Below are positions 7,297 to 16,093 of a stretch of DNA of 64,000 bases, one piece after another. The position numbers and the translations under genes are program-made. This DNA comes from Furfurilactobacillus curtus (GTDB taxonomy: Bacteria > Bacillota > Bacilli > Lactobacillales > Lactobacillaceae): NCBI RefSeq assembly GCF_045862785.1, contig NZ_BQXO01000007.1, forward strand, positions 20,872-84,871. The letters are read 5' to 3'. Under the pieces are notes generated by a model. The model was not told the origin of the DNA, made no database searches, and saw nothing but the letters and a program-made list of their open reading frames with translations. Every line of letters begins with the position of its first letter. Position 1 is the stretch's first letter.

Positions 7297-9109
7297 TTAT
7301 TTGACGAAGGGATCAGATAGCTCGATAAAGCGATTAATATCTTTTCGGACTAAATTGGCGCCGTTTTGCCAGAAGCCTGGTTGAGTTAAGTCCACGTCTA
7401 AGTGCTTTTTAGCGAGCGCTTCCGTTGACATATTTGCTGTGTCACGCAGTAAGGCAATGTAACGCTCCTCGAAGTCACCCCCGTCGGCTTGCGCTTTGGC
7501 ATAGATGCCTAGGCTGAATAGATAGCCAAATGTATAAGGAAAATTATAAAAGGGGATATCGTCAATATAAAAGTGCAATTTGCTAGCCCAAAAATGGGGA
7601 TGATAGGTGCCCAAGTGGTTTGAAAAGGCCCATTTTTGAGCGGCCAGCATCAATTCGTTTAATCGAGCAGGTGTGACAAGACCCTGTTGTCGTTCTTTGT
7701 AAAAGTTTGTTTCAAATAAGTAGCGTGCACGAATATTCATGAACATCGCTACAGGATTCGTCATTTTCGCATCAAGCAGATTAATTTGTTCGCCGACAGA
7801 GGTGGCCGCGTTAACGTTGGCGTCCGCGACAATTAATTCGGCAAATGTGGACGCAGTTTCTGCCACATTCATCGCATAGTCGCGCCGCATCTCGGGTAAG
7901 TCCTTGACCATATCATAGTGAAAAGCGTGGCCTAACTCATGGGCGATGGTCGCCGCATCATCAGGCGTGCCGGTATAAGTCATGAGGATTCTTGATTCTT
8001 GGCGTTCTGGCAGTTCAACCATGTAGCCACCAGGTTGTTTGCCTGGGCGATCTTCTACTTCAATCCAGGCGTGGTCAAAGGCGCGTTGAGCTAAGGCCGC
8101 CATTTTTGGACTAAACTTGTTAAAGTTAGTGACAATAAAATCAGCAGCGTCGTCGTAACTTAGGCTTTGACTGTGATAACCGTCGACCATAATTGGCGCC
8201 GTTTGATCTTGCCAGTCATAATGATCTTTGCCCAGCAAAGCAGCTTTGCGATCCATGTAGGGGATAAACATGTCTTTATTGGCTTCAACGACATTCCACA
8301 TGGTGCTTAATGTCCGACGACTCATTCGACTGAGTTCGAGCGGTCGCTTTAAAAAATCGTCAACATGATGAAGTTGATAATTTTGTAAACGAAAGCCCGC
8401 TAAGTGGTTCAAAGTATCGCCAACGATGCTTTCTTGGGCTCCCCAAGCCTCTTCATAGGCAGGCATCAGATGATCACGAGTGGCATTCTGTGGTGCGCCA
8501 GTGAGCTGATTTAGTGCTTGCCCAGCTGACAATGTTGTAGTGTGACCATCAGCGTTTTGATAGGGAACCTCGATTTTACCAGCGATGGTGTCATAATGAT
8601 GGCTCCAACCGGAAAAACCATCGATGGACAATTTGTTGATCATGCTCTCGGTGGCTGGATCCAGCTGTTCGAGGGCCTTGTTGGCGAATTTCACTCAGAT
8701 TGAAGCTGATTTCCTCAAAATCCGATTGGCTCAATAATTGTTTAAAATCGTCTTCGCTCAAATCGGCCAGTTGTTTGCCAAATTTAACTTCGAGGTCGTC
8801 AAAGTTGGTTTTAACCGTCGTCAATTGAGCCAATTTGGGTGGAATGGCGGGATTATTAAAGTCCGCTGAAAGATGAGCTGACCAGAAAACATCCAACTCC
8901 TTTAAACCATCAGCGATGGCATTGCGAGCGGTTAGGTAAGCCTGTAGTCCCGTAAAAGCTGGGGCGTCTTCAACCAAATCTAGTTCTGCTTGCGAAATCG
9001 TTAAGGCGTTAATTTGCTTTGCCAATGCTGATAAGCGGTCGTTGGCGGCTGGCGAATCATAGCCACCCGGGAAAATGCTTTCTAGATCCCAAGTTTGTTG
9101 ATATTTCAT
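7297..9109 (-). pseudogene. pepF: Oligoendopeptidase F, split by a frameshift
   Basis: PepF is a cytosolic M3B zinc metallopeptidase that cleaves oligopeptides. The N-terminal frame (8591-9109, starting MKYQQTWDLESIFPGG after a GGAGG site) holds the first ~150 residues, then goes out of frame after about FNLSEIRQ. The rest (7297 to about 8694) is in another frame beginning near KFANKALEQLD. It contains TIAHELGHAFHYD, the HExxH zinc site, at about residue 390 of the combined protein, and runs to the normal C-terminus. Together they span about 603 aa, the usual PepF length. One base must be removed or two added near 8680-8700 to restore the frame. This could be a genuine inactivation, a sequencing error, or less likely recoding. 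A downstream GTG at 8694 could start the C-terminal piece alone. Confidence 0.85.
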
Positions 9110-9275
9110 CTTAATCCCTCCATCAAGGCTGATATTACCGTTATTATACCAGTCCTAACGATACACGAACGCCTTAATTGTAGGCGGTTGCATTCTATTA
9201 GTCTGTGGCCGACTAACTTGTCTCGATTTGAAGTAAGTGTTACAGTGTGAAAACTGGGTTAGGGGGTTAACAGTT

Positions 9276-10253
9276 TTGACAAAACATCGCATGAAACATT
9301 CATCTACTAAGGTTAGACGACACCATCGTGGACTGTGGATCAGTCTGGTTGTAGTTGTTATCCTGCTGGTCGTGGGTCTAATTGGCGCAGGCAATTATTT
9401 TTTTCAGGTAGCAGAAGTTCGCAGTCATAAAGCCTTTATTCATAATGGGGCCTTGAAACGAAGTGACCCGTTATATGAACAAGATAAATGGTTTAAAGAA
9501 CAGCCTAAACAGACTTGGCGCCAGACGACACCAGATCATCTCAAACTAGTTGCCAATTATTTGCCAGCTACAAAAGCGACCAATAAGACCGTGGTCATTG
9601 CACATGGGTTTGGTGGTGACAAAGAAAAAATGTCCGCTTACGGGACGATGTTTCATCGTATGGGCTACAACGTCCTGATCCCAGATGATCGAGCTGCGGG
9701 CCAATCACAGGGCAAATACATCGGATATGGCTGGCTGGACCGCAAAGATTATTTGCGTTGGTTAAAAATGGTGGTGAACAAAAATGGTCAAAATAGTCAG
9801 ATCGTGATGTTTGGTGTCTCAATGGGTGGGGCCACAACCATGATGGTTAGTGGCGAACATGATGTGCCCAAACAGGTTAAGGCTTATGTCGAAGATTGTG
9901 GCTATACGACGGTCGAAGATGAGATTAACTACCAAGCCAAAGCCATGTATAATCTACCTTCATGGCCATTAGTGCCAGTTGTGAGTGCAATCAGTCAGTT
10001 GCGAGCTGGCTATAATTATCGTGAGGCTAGTGCAGTGAAGGCTGTGGCTCATAATCGACGACCAATCATGTTTATTCATGGTTCGAAAGATAAATTTGTG
10101 CCAACGAAGATGGTCTACACGTTATATCATGCCGCCAACGAACCGAAGCAATTGTGGGTAGTTAAAGGCGCGGGCCATGCTGCATCATTTAGCAAAAATC
10201 CGCATGTTTACCAAGTTCGGATAACAAAGTTTTTAGACCGGTACATTAAATGA
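9276..10253 (+). CDS. Membrane-anchored alpha/beta hydrolase
   Basis: The product is about 325 aa with a basic N-terminus and one transmembrane anchor (about residues 22-45, LWISLVVVVILLVVGLIGAG). An extracellular alpha/beta hydrolase domain follows: VVIAHGFGGDKEKM (oxyanion), VLIPDDRAAGQSQG, nucleophile elbow VMFGVSMGGATTM (GVSMG), acid in FIHGSKDKFVP and His in VKGAGHAASF. I chose the TTG at 9276 because AGGGGG lies nine bases before it; the first ATG (9291) is 25 bases from that site. It is transcribed divergently from pepF and ends at a strong terminator. Substrate unknown. Confidence 0.85.
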   Translation: MTKHRMKHSSTKVRRHHRGLWISLVVVVILLVVGLIGAGNYFFQVAEVRSHKAFIHNGALKRSDPLYEQDKWFKEQPKQTWRQTTPDHLKLVANYLPATKATNKTVVIAHGFGGDKEKMSAYGTMFHRMGYNVLIPDDRAAGQSQGKYIGYGWLDRKDYLRWLKMVVNKNGQNSQIVMFGVSMGGATTMMVSGEHDVPKQVKAYVEDCGYTTVEDEINYQAKAMYNLPSWPLVPVVSAISQLRAGYNYREASAVKAVAHNRRPIMFIHGSKDKFVPTKMVYTLYHAANEPKQLWVVKGAGHAASFSKNPHVYQVRITKFLDRYIK

Positions 10254-10280
10254 TGTCAACTTGACTCCTAGATAACGAAT

Positions 10281-10335
10281 AAAAGCGTTCCTAATCCTTG
10301 CCTAAGTCAGACAAGGATTAGGAACGCTCTATTTT
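10281..10335. terminator. Bidirectional terminator
   Basis: Perfect 17-bp stem AGCGTTCCTAATCCTTG/CAAGGATTAGGAACGCT (10284-10300, 10312-10328) between the convergent hydrolase and nitroreductase genes. Confidence 0.9.
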
Positions 10336-10393
10336 AGTGGAATTAATTCTTAAGGGGGCATCTTTGAAAAAAGTCATGAGGCACTTAGGACTA

Positions 10394-11050
10394 CTAATGC
10401 AGCAGGGTCAGGCTGTTAGTCAGTGGCATTCTGGTTGTATAAAGCGTATTAATTGGTGAATCAGTTGGAATACCAAGCGCAATGCCCATGGCCAGTAGTT
10501 GCGTTGCTTGCAGATTTGTTTCCTGTCGAACGATATCTGGATAACGCACAAGTTCATAGGCAGGAATTGAACCAATTCCATGGTCTGTTGCGCTTAACGC
10601 TAGCGTTTGGCCGACAGCACCGAGGTCGTATAAGGACCATCCTGTTGCATTTTGAGGAACGGTTAGATAAACGATAGCAGCTGCATTGAAAAGCGTGGCT
10701 TGAGCTTGTGAAAAGGTCGCGATTCCCTGCGGATCCTTATTAAGGGTTTCATTAACTTGTTGATTCCAATTTTCCATGTTTTGTTGCGCTTCGCGAGCAA
10801 AATCGTTACGGTGGGCGACGCTTAAATCGGCTGTGCCACCACGTCCAGCGACAGCGCGCTCGTAGTGACGTTTTTTGATGCGCTTGAGCGTAGCACCGGT
10901 GACGATAGTGATGTGCCAGGGCTGGGAATTCGCCCAAGATGGGGCGCGTGTGGCATCTGTTACAAGTTGCTCCAAGACGGTTGAATCGAGGGGGGTATCT
11001 TTAAAAGTGCGAATTGATCGGCGCTGATACACGACATCGTGAAATTCCAT
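10394..11050 (-). CDS. Nitroreductase family protein
   Basis: The product is 218 aa, an FMN-dependent NAD(P)H oxidoreductase of the nitroreductase fold. Signature parts are the N-terminal VYQRRSIRTFKDTPLD FMN-binding Arg cluster (about residues 7-22), ATRAPSWANSQPWHI (FMN phosphate region, about 34-48) and the GAVGQTLALSATDHGIGSIP helix near residue 145-164. Such enzymes reduce nitro compounds, quinones or flavins. GGAGG precedes the ATG. It follows the Old Yellow Enzyme gene by 21 nt on the same strand, so the two flavoenzymes are probably one operon, possibly under the divergent TetR regulator. Confidence 0.9.
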   Translation of the reverse strand: MEFHDVVYQRRSIRTFKDTPLDSTVLEQLVTDATRAPSWANSQPWHITIVTGATLKRIKKRHYERAVAGRGGTADLSVAHRNDFAREAQQNMENWNQQVNETLNKDPQGIATFSQAQATLFNAAAIVYLTVPQNATGWSLYDLGAVGQTLALSATDHGIGSIPAYELVRYPDIVRQETNLQATQLLAMGIALGIPTDSPINTLYTTRMPLTNSLTLLH

Positions 11051-11071
11051 AATGGACTATCCTCCTTTCGT

Positions 11072-12217
11072 CTATCCAGCAGTTGGCGTTAAGCCAGGTA
11101 AAGGGATTGCGCCACCATAGCCATTTGGATCCAGATAAGTTGCGATTAGCGGTTGGGGAAGTTGGACATTTAAAATCCGTTGATTGGCCATTGTGGTGAC
11201 GATATTCGCTTCTTTTCCAGCAGCAATTTTGGGTGTAAATTGCGGATCAATTAAAGCTGCTCGCGCAATGTAAAAACCATCGGCGAGCTGGCGAGCTCGG
11301 CGACCATCCGCAGCCGTGTGAATTTGTGAACCGATAAAGACGGGAATTGACTGTGATAGCGCTTGACGCAAGAGTTGGGCGAACGTGGCAGTGTGGTTAG
11401 CTGGTACAGCCTCATAGTTATATTGGGCACCCGTTAAAGAGACATTAAGATAGTCAAAGCCAATTTTTTTGGCCGCTTTAATCTGCGTCAACATGTCGTC
11501 AATCGTGTAACCGACTGTTTGACCATGAATCTCTTCTGGGCTAATACGCAGACCTAAAATAAAATCCGGTCGATGAGCTTGTTTGATCGTGTCTGCGACA
11601 GCTTGTAATACAGCCAGCGGCAGTGCAGCACGTTTATTTAGTGATCCACCCCAAGCATCAGTACGGCGATTGGAATAACTAGAAAAGAACTGTTGTAATA
11701 AATCATGGTTGCAATTATGAATTTCAACACCGTCAAATCCAGCCGCCATTGCGCGTTTAGTCGCAGTCGCAAAGTCATTCACAACCTGTTGGATATCGGA
11801 TTCTGTCATTTTAGCAACAGGATAAGCTAACCACGGAAAGTCGCGTGCACTTGGCGCGTAAACGGTCAGCCCGTTAGCCTGTGAGACTTTACTTTCCCGT
11901 CCACCATGGCTAAGTTGTAAGATTGCTTTGTTATGATGATGATTCATTGCTGCTGCGTAACGTTTGAGACCAAGAATCGTATCATCGGTTGCGACGCTTA
12001 ATTGACCAGGTTCCACCAGACCAGCGGCACTCACGGCTGCATAACCGGTAACTAAGATTCCGGCAACGTTGGATCGTGCTTTCATGTAATTGACTTGAGC
12101 ATCAGTGACTCGCCCATGAGTGTCTGCGGAACGATCACACATGGGGGCCATCATGACTCGGTTGCTAAGGGTGACTCCGTTTGCTAGAGTCAGAGGATCA
12201 AGAATTGGATTTGTCAT
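11072..12217 (-). CDS. Old Yellow Enzyme family NADH:flavin oxidoreductase
   Basis: The product is 381 aa, a TIM-barrel FMN enzyme reducing activated C=C bonds in enones and related electrophiles. It has LSNRVMMAPMCDRSADTHGRVTD (FMN site, about residues 20-42), ILQLSHGGRES, GFDGVEIHNCNHDLLQQFF and SNRRTDAWGGSLNKR (family signature). The usual HGAHGYL is replaced by HNCNHDL, and the final FMN-phosphate loop FYIARAALIDPQF is present. The ATG at 12217 has GGAGG seven bases upstream; a longer frame to 12307 would run into the divergent promoter. It is cotranscribed with the nitroreductase. Confidence 0.88.
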   Translation of the reverse strand: MTNPILDPLTLANGVTLSNRVMMAPMCDRSADTHGRVTDAQVNYMKARSNVAGILVTGYAAVSAAGLVEPGQLSVATDDTILGLKRYAAAMNHHHNKAILQLSHGGRESKVSQANGLTVYAPSARDFPWLAYPVAKMTESDIQQVVNDFATATKRAMAAGFDGVEIHNCNHDLLQQFFSSYSNRRTDAWGGSLNKRAALPLAVLQAVADTIKQAHRPDFILGLRISPEEIHGQTVGYTIDDMLTQIKAAKKIGFDYLNVSLTGAQYNYEAVPANHTATFAQLLRQALSQSIPVFIGSQIHTAADGRRARQLADGFYIARAALIDPQFTPKIAAGKEANIVTTMANQRILNVQLPQPLIATYLDPNGYGGAIPLPGLTPTAG

Positions 12218-12300
12218 AATTTTCCTCCGAAAGACGTGATTATCAAACGTACCATTTGACGTTCTGGAGAGAGAATACCGAAGAATAATTAGAATAGAAA

Positions 12301-12324
12301 CATACACTTACAGGCAAATGTATG
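12301..12324. promoter_or_regulatory. Candidate TetR operator
   Basis: An inverted repeat CATACA-N12-TGTATG lies in the 124-bp divergent region between the OYE gene and the tetR ATG (12342). Position and symmetry suit an autoregulated TetR-type repressor; binding is inference. Confidence 0.35.
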
Positions 12325-12341
12325 GTGACGAAAGGTGAACC

Positions 12342-12902
12342 ATGGTTGAAAATACAAAACGACGGATTATTGAAACCTTCTTGAATTTGACAACCTCCAT
12401 GTCCGTGCAAAAGATTTCTATTGCTCGGTTGATGCGTGATATGAAGCTCCAGCGAGAGACCTACTATTACTATTTTAATGACAAGTACGCGCTAATTGAG
12501 GCAAGTTTGGCCATGCTACTATTTGATAGCTATGACCAGTTAATTAATGATCGTTCATTGGACACTGCCAATCGGGCCGTTTTAGCGCAGATTAAAGCCC
12601 ATCCGAATTTTTTCAATGATCTGCTAAGTAATCAAAATGAGTACATGTTCAAACGGCTCTATTGTCAGACCTCATTAGCGGCCATTAATCGGTACTTAGA
12701 CGCAAACTTTCGGCAAGTACCTGAGACGGTTCGCTTCGCCGGAAAATTCTATATTTATGCAGTCAATAACGTCGTTTATGAGTGGGTCCAATCGGGGATG
12801 AAGACGGATCCAGAAGCATTAGTTCGTCAATTTTCGCTGAGCATTCCAGTTGCCCTAGTGCCATACTTTAAGACAACCCAAGAAATTGAGGAGAAAAGCT
12901 AA
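12342..12902 (+). CDS. TetR/AcrR family transcriptional regulator
   Basis: The product is 186 aa. The N-terminal DNA-binding domain covers about residues 1-50: RRIIETFLNLTTSMSVQKISIARLMRDMKLQRETYYYYFNDKYALIEA, with the YYYF recognition-helix ending. The C-terminal helical domain resembles the TetR_C_8 (DhaS-like) group. It is divergent from the OYE-nitroreductase pair, which it plausibly controls. The stop TAA overlaps the ATG of the following NAD(P)-binding gene remnant (TAATG at 12900-12904), indicating that they formed an operon. Confidence 0.88.
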   Translation: MVENTKRRIIETFLNLTTSMSVQKISIARLMRDMKLQRETYYYYFNDKYALIEASLAMLLFDSYDQLINDRSLDTANRAVLAQIKAHPNFFNDLLSNQNEYMFKRLYCQTSLAAINRYLDANFRQVPETVRFAGKFYIYAVNNVVYEWVQSGMKTDPEALVRQFSLSIPVALVPYFKTTQEIEEKS

Positions 12903-13107
12903 TGAAATTTTTTATTATTGGTGGCGTGGCCGAGCCGGTCAAATATTAGCGAAACAATTAGTTAATGAAGTTCATACCGTGATCGTTGGTGTACACGAAC
13001 ACAAGCCATTAGCTGATGTTGTGGCAACATTAGCCGGTTTATTAAAAGCCGATAATACGGTCCGCGAGGTTATCACAATGCATGCAGGGGGTAAACCAAT
13101 TCAATAA
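12902..13107 (+). pseudogene. NAD(P)H-binding (SDR-like) protein, deleted and frameshifted remnant
   Basis: After a GAGGAG site the ATG opens MKFFIIGG, then the frame is lost within about 15 codons. The neighbouring frame continues GRAGQILAKQLVNEVHTVIVGV, typical of the first Rossmann strand-helix-strand. It then jumps to HKPLADVVATLAGLLKADNTVREVITMHAGGKPIQ and the stop. This resembles the C-terminus of ~210-aa NAD(P)H-binding reductases. The middle ~140 residues are absent. So this is a gene with a large internal deletion plus a frameshift, still carrying an intact ribosome site and coupled to tetR. Confidence 0.75.
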
Positions 13108-13133
13108 GCAATTAATTGAACAGAACTGAAAAA

Positions 13134-13287
13134 GAGAGCGGGACATAAGTCGGTAAGTGATGAGCACTAAAAGCGAACTGAGAATGATGATGGTTATTCA
13201 TCGTTGGCAGTTCGCTTTTAGGCGGAGTCACTTGACTTATGTCCCGTGTTTGGGCTATTTAGATTATAGTTTTGTCCCAGACTCTTT
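13134..13287. repeat. Dispersed palindromic repeat, copy A
   Basis: Copy of a repeat seen four times (also 24599, 31109, 37411). It begins GAGAGCGGGACATAAGTCGG, contains a long imperfect palindrome (GGGACATAAGT at 13140-13150 pairs with 13235-13245) with a nested hairpin, and ends TTTTGTCCCAGACTCTTT. Confidence 0.85.
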
Positions 13288-13380
13288 AATGAATGATCAC
13301 AACTGGTACTCGTTAAAGCGAATCATGCGGCTTTATTTTTGATAGAAAGATTTCTCATTACGATTAAATATCATCGACGG

Positions 13381-13447
13381 TTACTTTCTATTTAGTTGAC
13401 GATCACTGATTGGCTTGCCGGTGGGAAGATTAATAACTTCTTTGCAT
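13381..13447 (-). pseudogene. Micro-ORF remnant downstream of the immunity gene
   Basis: A GGAGG site is followed by ATG at 13447, but the frame stops after five codons. The next frame reads KEVINLPTGKPISDRQLNRK and then TAA at 13381. Adding one A near the start would give a 22-residue peptide. It may be a decayed tiny gene. Coding status is uncertain. Confidence 0.3.
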
Positions 13448-13474
13448 TGGAACCTCCATATGATGATTAATGAA

Positions 13475-13810
13475 CTATTGAAACCAAATTGGCATGTCAA
13501 TTAGGCCGATCCAACCATATTGAAATGCCTGTCTGACCTGGTTGTTTAACTCGGCAAGAATTTGAGCTTGTTGTTTGGTGAAATGATACTGTTTCAAAAG
13601 GGCAATCCGCTCAAACGCTTTGTTCATCCTTGCGATTGCCTCAGGCACCTGTCGATATTGTTGGGCAAGCTTGTCCGGTTCGTTGATGGTTTTATAGGTA
13701 ACTGAGACGATCTGCTGTAAGGCGATTTGGTCGAGAGGGAGACTTTGATAGAAATCATTCAGTAATTGATTAACATCTTGAAGTGCGCGTATTTTTTTAT
13801 CTTCGTTCAT
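13475..13810 (-). CDS. Putative bacteriocin immunity protein (EntA-immunity-like)
   Basis: The product is 111 aa, all-helical in appearance with no signal peptide or membrane segment. The pattern LNDFYQSLPLDQIALQQIV...KTINEPDKLAQQYRQVPEAIARMNKAFERIA resembles the four-helix-bundle immunity proteins of class IIa bacteriocins, which act in the cytosol against bacteriocin-mannose-PTS pores. Length fits (usually 85-115 aa). GGAG precedes the ATG. No bacteriocin precursor, transporter or regulator is adjacent, so it is an orphan immunity-type gene. The assignment rests on overall similarity, not on a catalytic motif. Confidence 0.55.
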   Translation of the reverse strand: MNEDKKIRALQDVNQLLNDFYQSLPLDQIALQQIVSVTYKTINEPDKLAQQYRQVPEAIARMNKAFERIALLKQYHFTKQQAQILAELNNQVRQAFQYGWIGLIDMPIWFQ

Positions 13811-13923
13811 TCGATGGTCTCCAAAAAAACTTTGTTTATCAAAGACTTGGGCTGATGTAGCTTGATAAATGAAGCATAGCTCTAAAACTCATAAGATGAT
13901 AACAATCTTGTTTTTTCGTCAAT

Positions 13924-13970
13924 AAAAAATCGCTGAGCGCAGCCAATTTTGTGCGCGTCAGCGATTTTTT
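13924..13970 (-). terminator. Terminator of the ykoEDC operon
   Basis: Stem AAAAATCGCTGA/TCAGCGATTTTT with inner GCGCA/TGCGC, ending in T-tracts on both strands. It lies 15 bp after the ykoC stop. Confidence 0.85.
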
Positions 13971-13984
13971 AATGAAACGGGATA

Positions 13985-14641
13985 TTAGGCCAAGCCGCTA
14001 AATAGTAAAAGCTGTAGCCCAATTAGTGCGATGCCGCCAACAAGATAGTTCCACCAGGGGGTGCTCATGATTGTCAGATGGGTTCGCGGGGCATTTTCAG
14101 AAAATCCATGGGAAGTCATAGCCTCGGCTAGATTTTCAGACCAATTTAAGGCGGCAACGATTGCTTTAAATAATAGTTGTGGCGACCAGAAGTGCAACGT
14201 GATGCCGCGCATTTGTGCGCTAGATCGGATGATGCTAACCTCGCTGCGAATTTTAGGAACAAAGTTAAAGGCACCGAGCATTCCGTAGACAAAGGTCGTC
14301 GGAATATGAGCATTTTGTTCTAATGAGGCTAACGTCGCTGAAGTACTGGTGGAAAAGTTAAATAGCCCGCCTAAAAAGGCGTAGGCGTAAATCCGGCTGG
14401 ACATGACCCAAGCAAAGTGGACGCTTTGGGTAGTTGAAAAGTAACGAATTGAAAACCAGATACCAACGGCGGGAATTAATGGGACTAGTGCTAAGCGAAC
14501 GTAAGCTAACACAGGAGCTCGTTGCCATAGCATAGTCAAAATTGAAATCAAAATAATGATGACATTAGCCCATATTACCGCGGTGAACGAAATTTCAACA
14601 CCGACGATGAGGACTAAAGCTAATAATAGCGTTGGATTCAT
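13985..14641 (-). CDS. ykoC: ABC transporter transmembrane (EcfT-like) component, thiamine/HMP uptake
   Basis: The product is 218 aa, an EcfT/CbiQ-like membrane protein with four to five hydrophobic segments. It carries the two coupling-helix motifs with conserved Ala-x-x-x-Gly: SSAQMRGI (about residues 138-145) and EAMTSHGF (about 172-179), which dock on the ATPase domains. Its ATG overlaps the ykoD stop (ATGA, 14638-14641), showing translational coupling. In the YkoEDC system it is the transmembrane partner of YkoE. Regulation is by the TPP riboswitch upstream of ykoE. Confidence 0.88.
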   Translation of the reverse strand: MNPTLLLALVLIVGVEISFTAVIWANVIIILISILTMLWQRAPVLAYVRLALVPLIPAVGIWFSIRYFSTTQSVHFAWVMSSRIYAYAFLGGLFNFSTSTSATLASLEQNAHIPTTFVYGMLGAFNFVPKIRSEVSIIRSSAQMRGITLHFWSPQLLFKAIVAALNWSENLAEAMTSHGFSENAPRTHLTIMSTPWWNYLVGGIALIGLQLLLFSGLA

Positions 14642-16065
14642 AATGAAGCCTCATAAGTTAGGTGTTGTTGGTCGAGATTAAGATGAAGATCAGCAAAGGC
14701 AGCTACATTGGTCAGCTGATGGGTAATCATGAGGACGGTGCGGCCGTCTTGATGAACCGCTTCCTGTAATAATTTCAACACGGTTTGTTCCGAAATCAGG
14801 TCTAAACCAGTGAGCGGTTCATCCAGCAGCAGCGTAGGGGTACCCATAATCAGCATGGATAAAATTTGGAGCTTTTTCTTTTGGCCTTCGCTGAGTGAAT
14901 AAACGACTTGATCGCCGCGACCGGCTAAGTTAAGTTGCTCAAGGGCTGTAGTTGTTCGCGTGGTTGTCCAAGCCGAACTGACTTGTTGGCGATGGCTCAT
15001 GGCAAGTTCTTCGGCCACAGTAATATTTAGGAATTGGCTGGTGGCCTGTTGAAAGACTAGGGCAACCTGTTTAGCATAACGTGCGCGTCGTTGCTTGCTT
15101 ACTTGTTGATCTTGCCAAGTGAGTGAACCGTGATAGTTTTGCAAACGAACGAGGGCGTTAAAAAGGGTCGACTTGCCAGTTCCGTTAGCACCGGTAATGA
15201 CCGTCAACTGATTAGCGAAAAGGTCGAGCGACTCTTGAATGATCAAGGGACTTTGATGCCCGACAGAAAAATTGTGTAATTTAAATACTGGTTCAAGCGT
15301 GGCGGAATCTGGCAATAATAGAGGTTGTTGCTGATGTTGATGCTGGTCAAAGTCAGCAAAGCGTGCCATTGCTTCGGCGTCATCAGCAAGGTGGACGCGC
15401 CGTTTTTCCGGATCGAGAATAAACAATTGATTGATCCGCGCTTGGTAATCAGATAAATCGTGATCCGCGATGAGAATGGTTTTACCATGCTGGTCAACAA
15501 GCTTGGTTAATTGTGCCAATAAAAAGCGCCGTGCAGCTGGATCAACATTTGCGAATGGTTCATCCAATAAAATGACTTGTGCATTAAGTGCGACAATGAC
15601 TGCCAAAGATACCTTTTGCTGTTCCCCACCAGAAAGGGTTGTAAATTGACGGTCAGCGAAGGCAGTAACGCCAGCGAATTCAAGTGCCGTTTTTACTCGA
15701 CTCGGAATGTCAGTTACGGGCACTTGTAAGTTCTCCAAGGTAAAGATAAGTTCTTCACGTGGTGTTTGCATAGCGAACTGTTCACTGGGATTTTGAAACA
15801 TCATCGAGACGAGTTGTGCGCGTTTGGCGGGAATCATCTCGGCAATGGCTTGCTGATTGACGGTTACCGTGCCAGATGTTTGAATACCAGTGAAACTTGG
15901 ATATAAACCAGCAATGAGCTTGAGGAGGGTTGATTTGCCAGTTCCAGAAGGACCCGTTAATAAATTGAAGGTTCCCGCATCAATGATCAATGACTGATCA
16001 TCAAGAATTAGCGGATCCATTTCATCGTATTTAAAAGTCAGGTGAGACAGCTCAATCATTGTCAT
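14638..16065 (-). CDS. ykoD: Fused double-domain ABC ATPase of the thiamine/HMP transporter
   Basis: The product is 475 aa with two complete ABC ATPase domains. Domain 1 has Walker A LLTGPSGTGKSTLLK (about residue 35-49), signature LSGGEQQKVSLAV and Walker B VILLDEPFANVD. Domain 2 has Walker A ITGANGTGKSTLFN, signature LSEGQKKKLQIL and Walker B TLLLDEPLTGLD. This is the cytosolic energising subunit pair on one chain. AAGGTG precedes the ATG at 16065; a second in-frame ATG is two codons on. It overlaps ykoC by 4 bp and follows ykoE by 28 bp. Confidence 0.93.
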   Translation of the reverse strand: MTMIELSHLTFKYDEMDPLILDDQSLIIDAGTFNLLTGPSGTGKSTLLKLIAGLYPSFTGIQTSGTVTVNQQAIAEMIPAKRAQLVSMMFQNPSEQFAMQTPREELIFTLENLQVPVTDIPSRVKTALEFAGVTAFADRQFTTLSGGEQQKVSLAVIVALNAQVILLDEPFANVDPAARRFLLAQLTKLVDQHGKTILIADHDLSDYQARINQLFILDPEKRRVHLADDAEAMARFADFDQHQHQQQPLLLPDSATLEPVFKLHNFSVGHQSPLIIQESLDLFANQLTVITGANGTGKSTLFNALVRLQNYHGSLTWQDQQVSKQRRARYAKQVALVFQQATSQFLNITVAEELAMSHRQQVSSAWTTTRTTTALEQLNLAGRGDQVVYSLSEGQKKKLQILSMLIMGTPTLLLDEPLTGLDLISEQTVLKLLQEAVHQDGRTVLMITHQLTNVAAFADLHLNLDQQHLTYEASL

Positions 16066-16093
16066 TAAGATTACACCTTAGATTGATTTAGGA

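Noticed and set aside
13157..13342. 61-codon ORF
   Set aside because: Lies inside the dispersed palindromic repeat, with no ribosome site; an accident of the repeat sequence.
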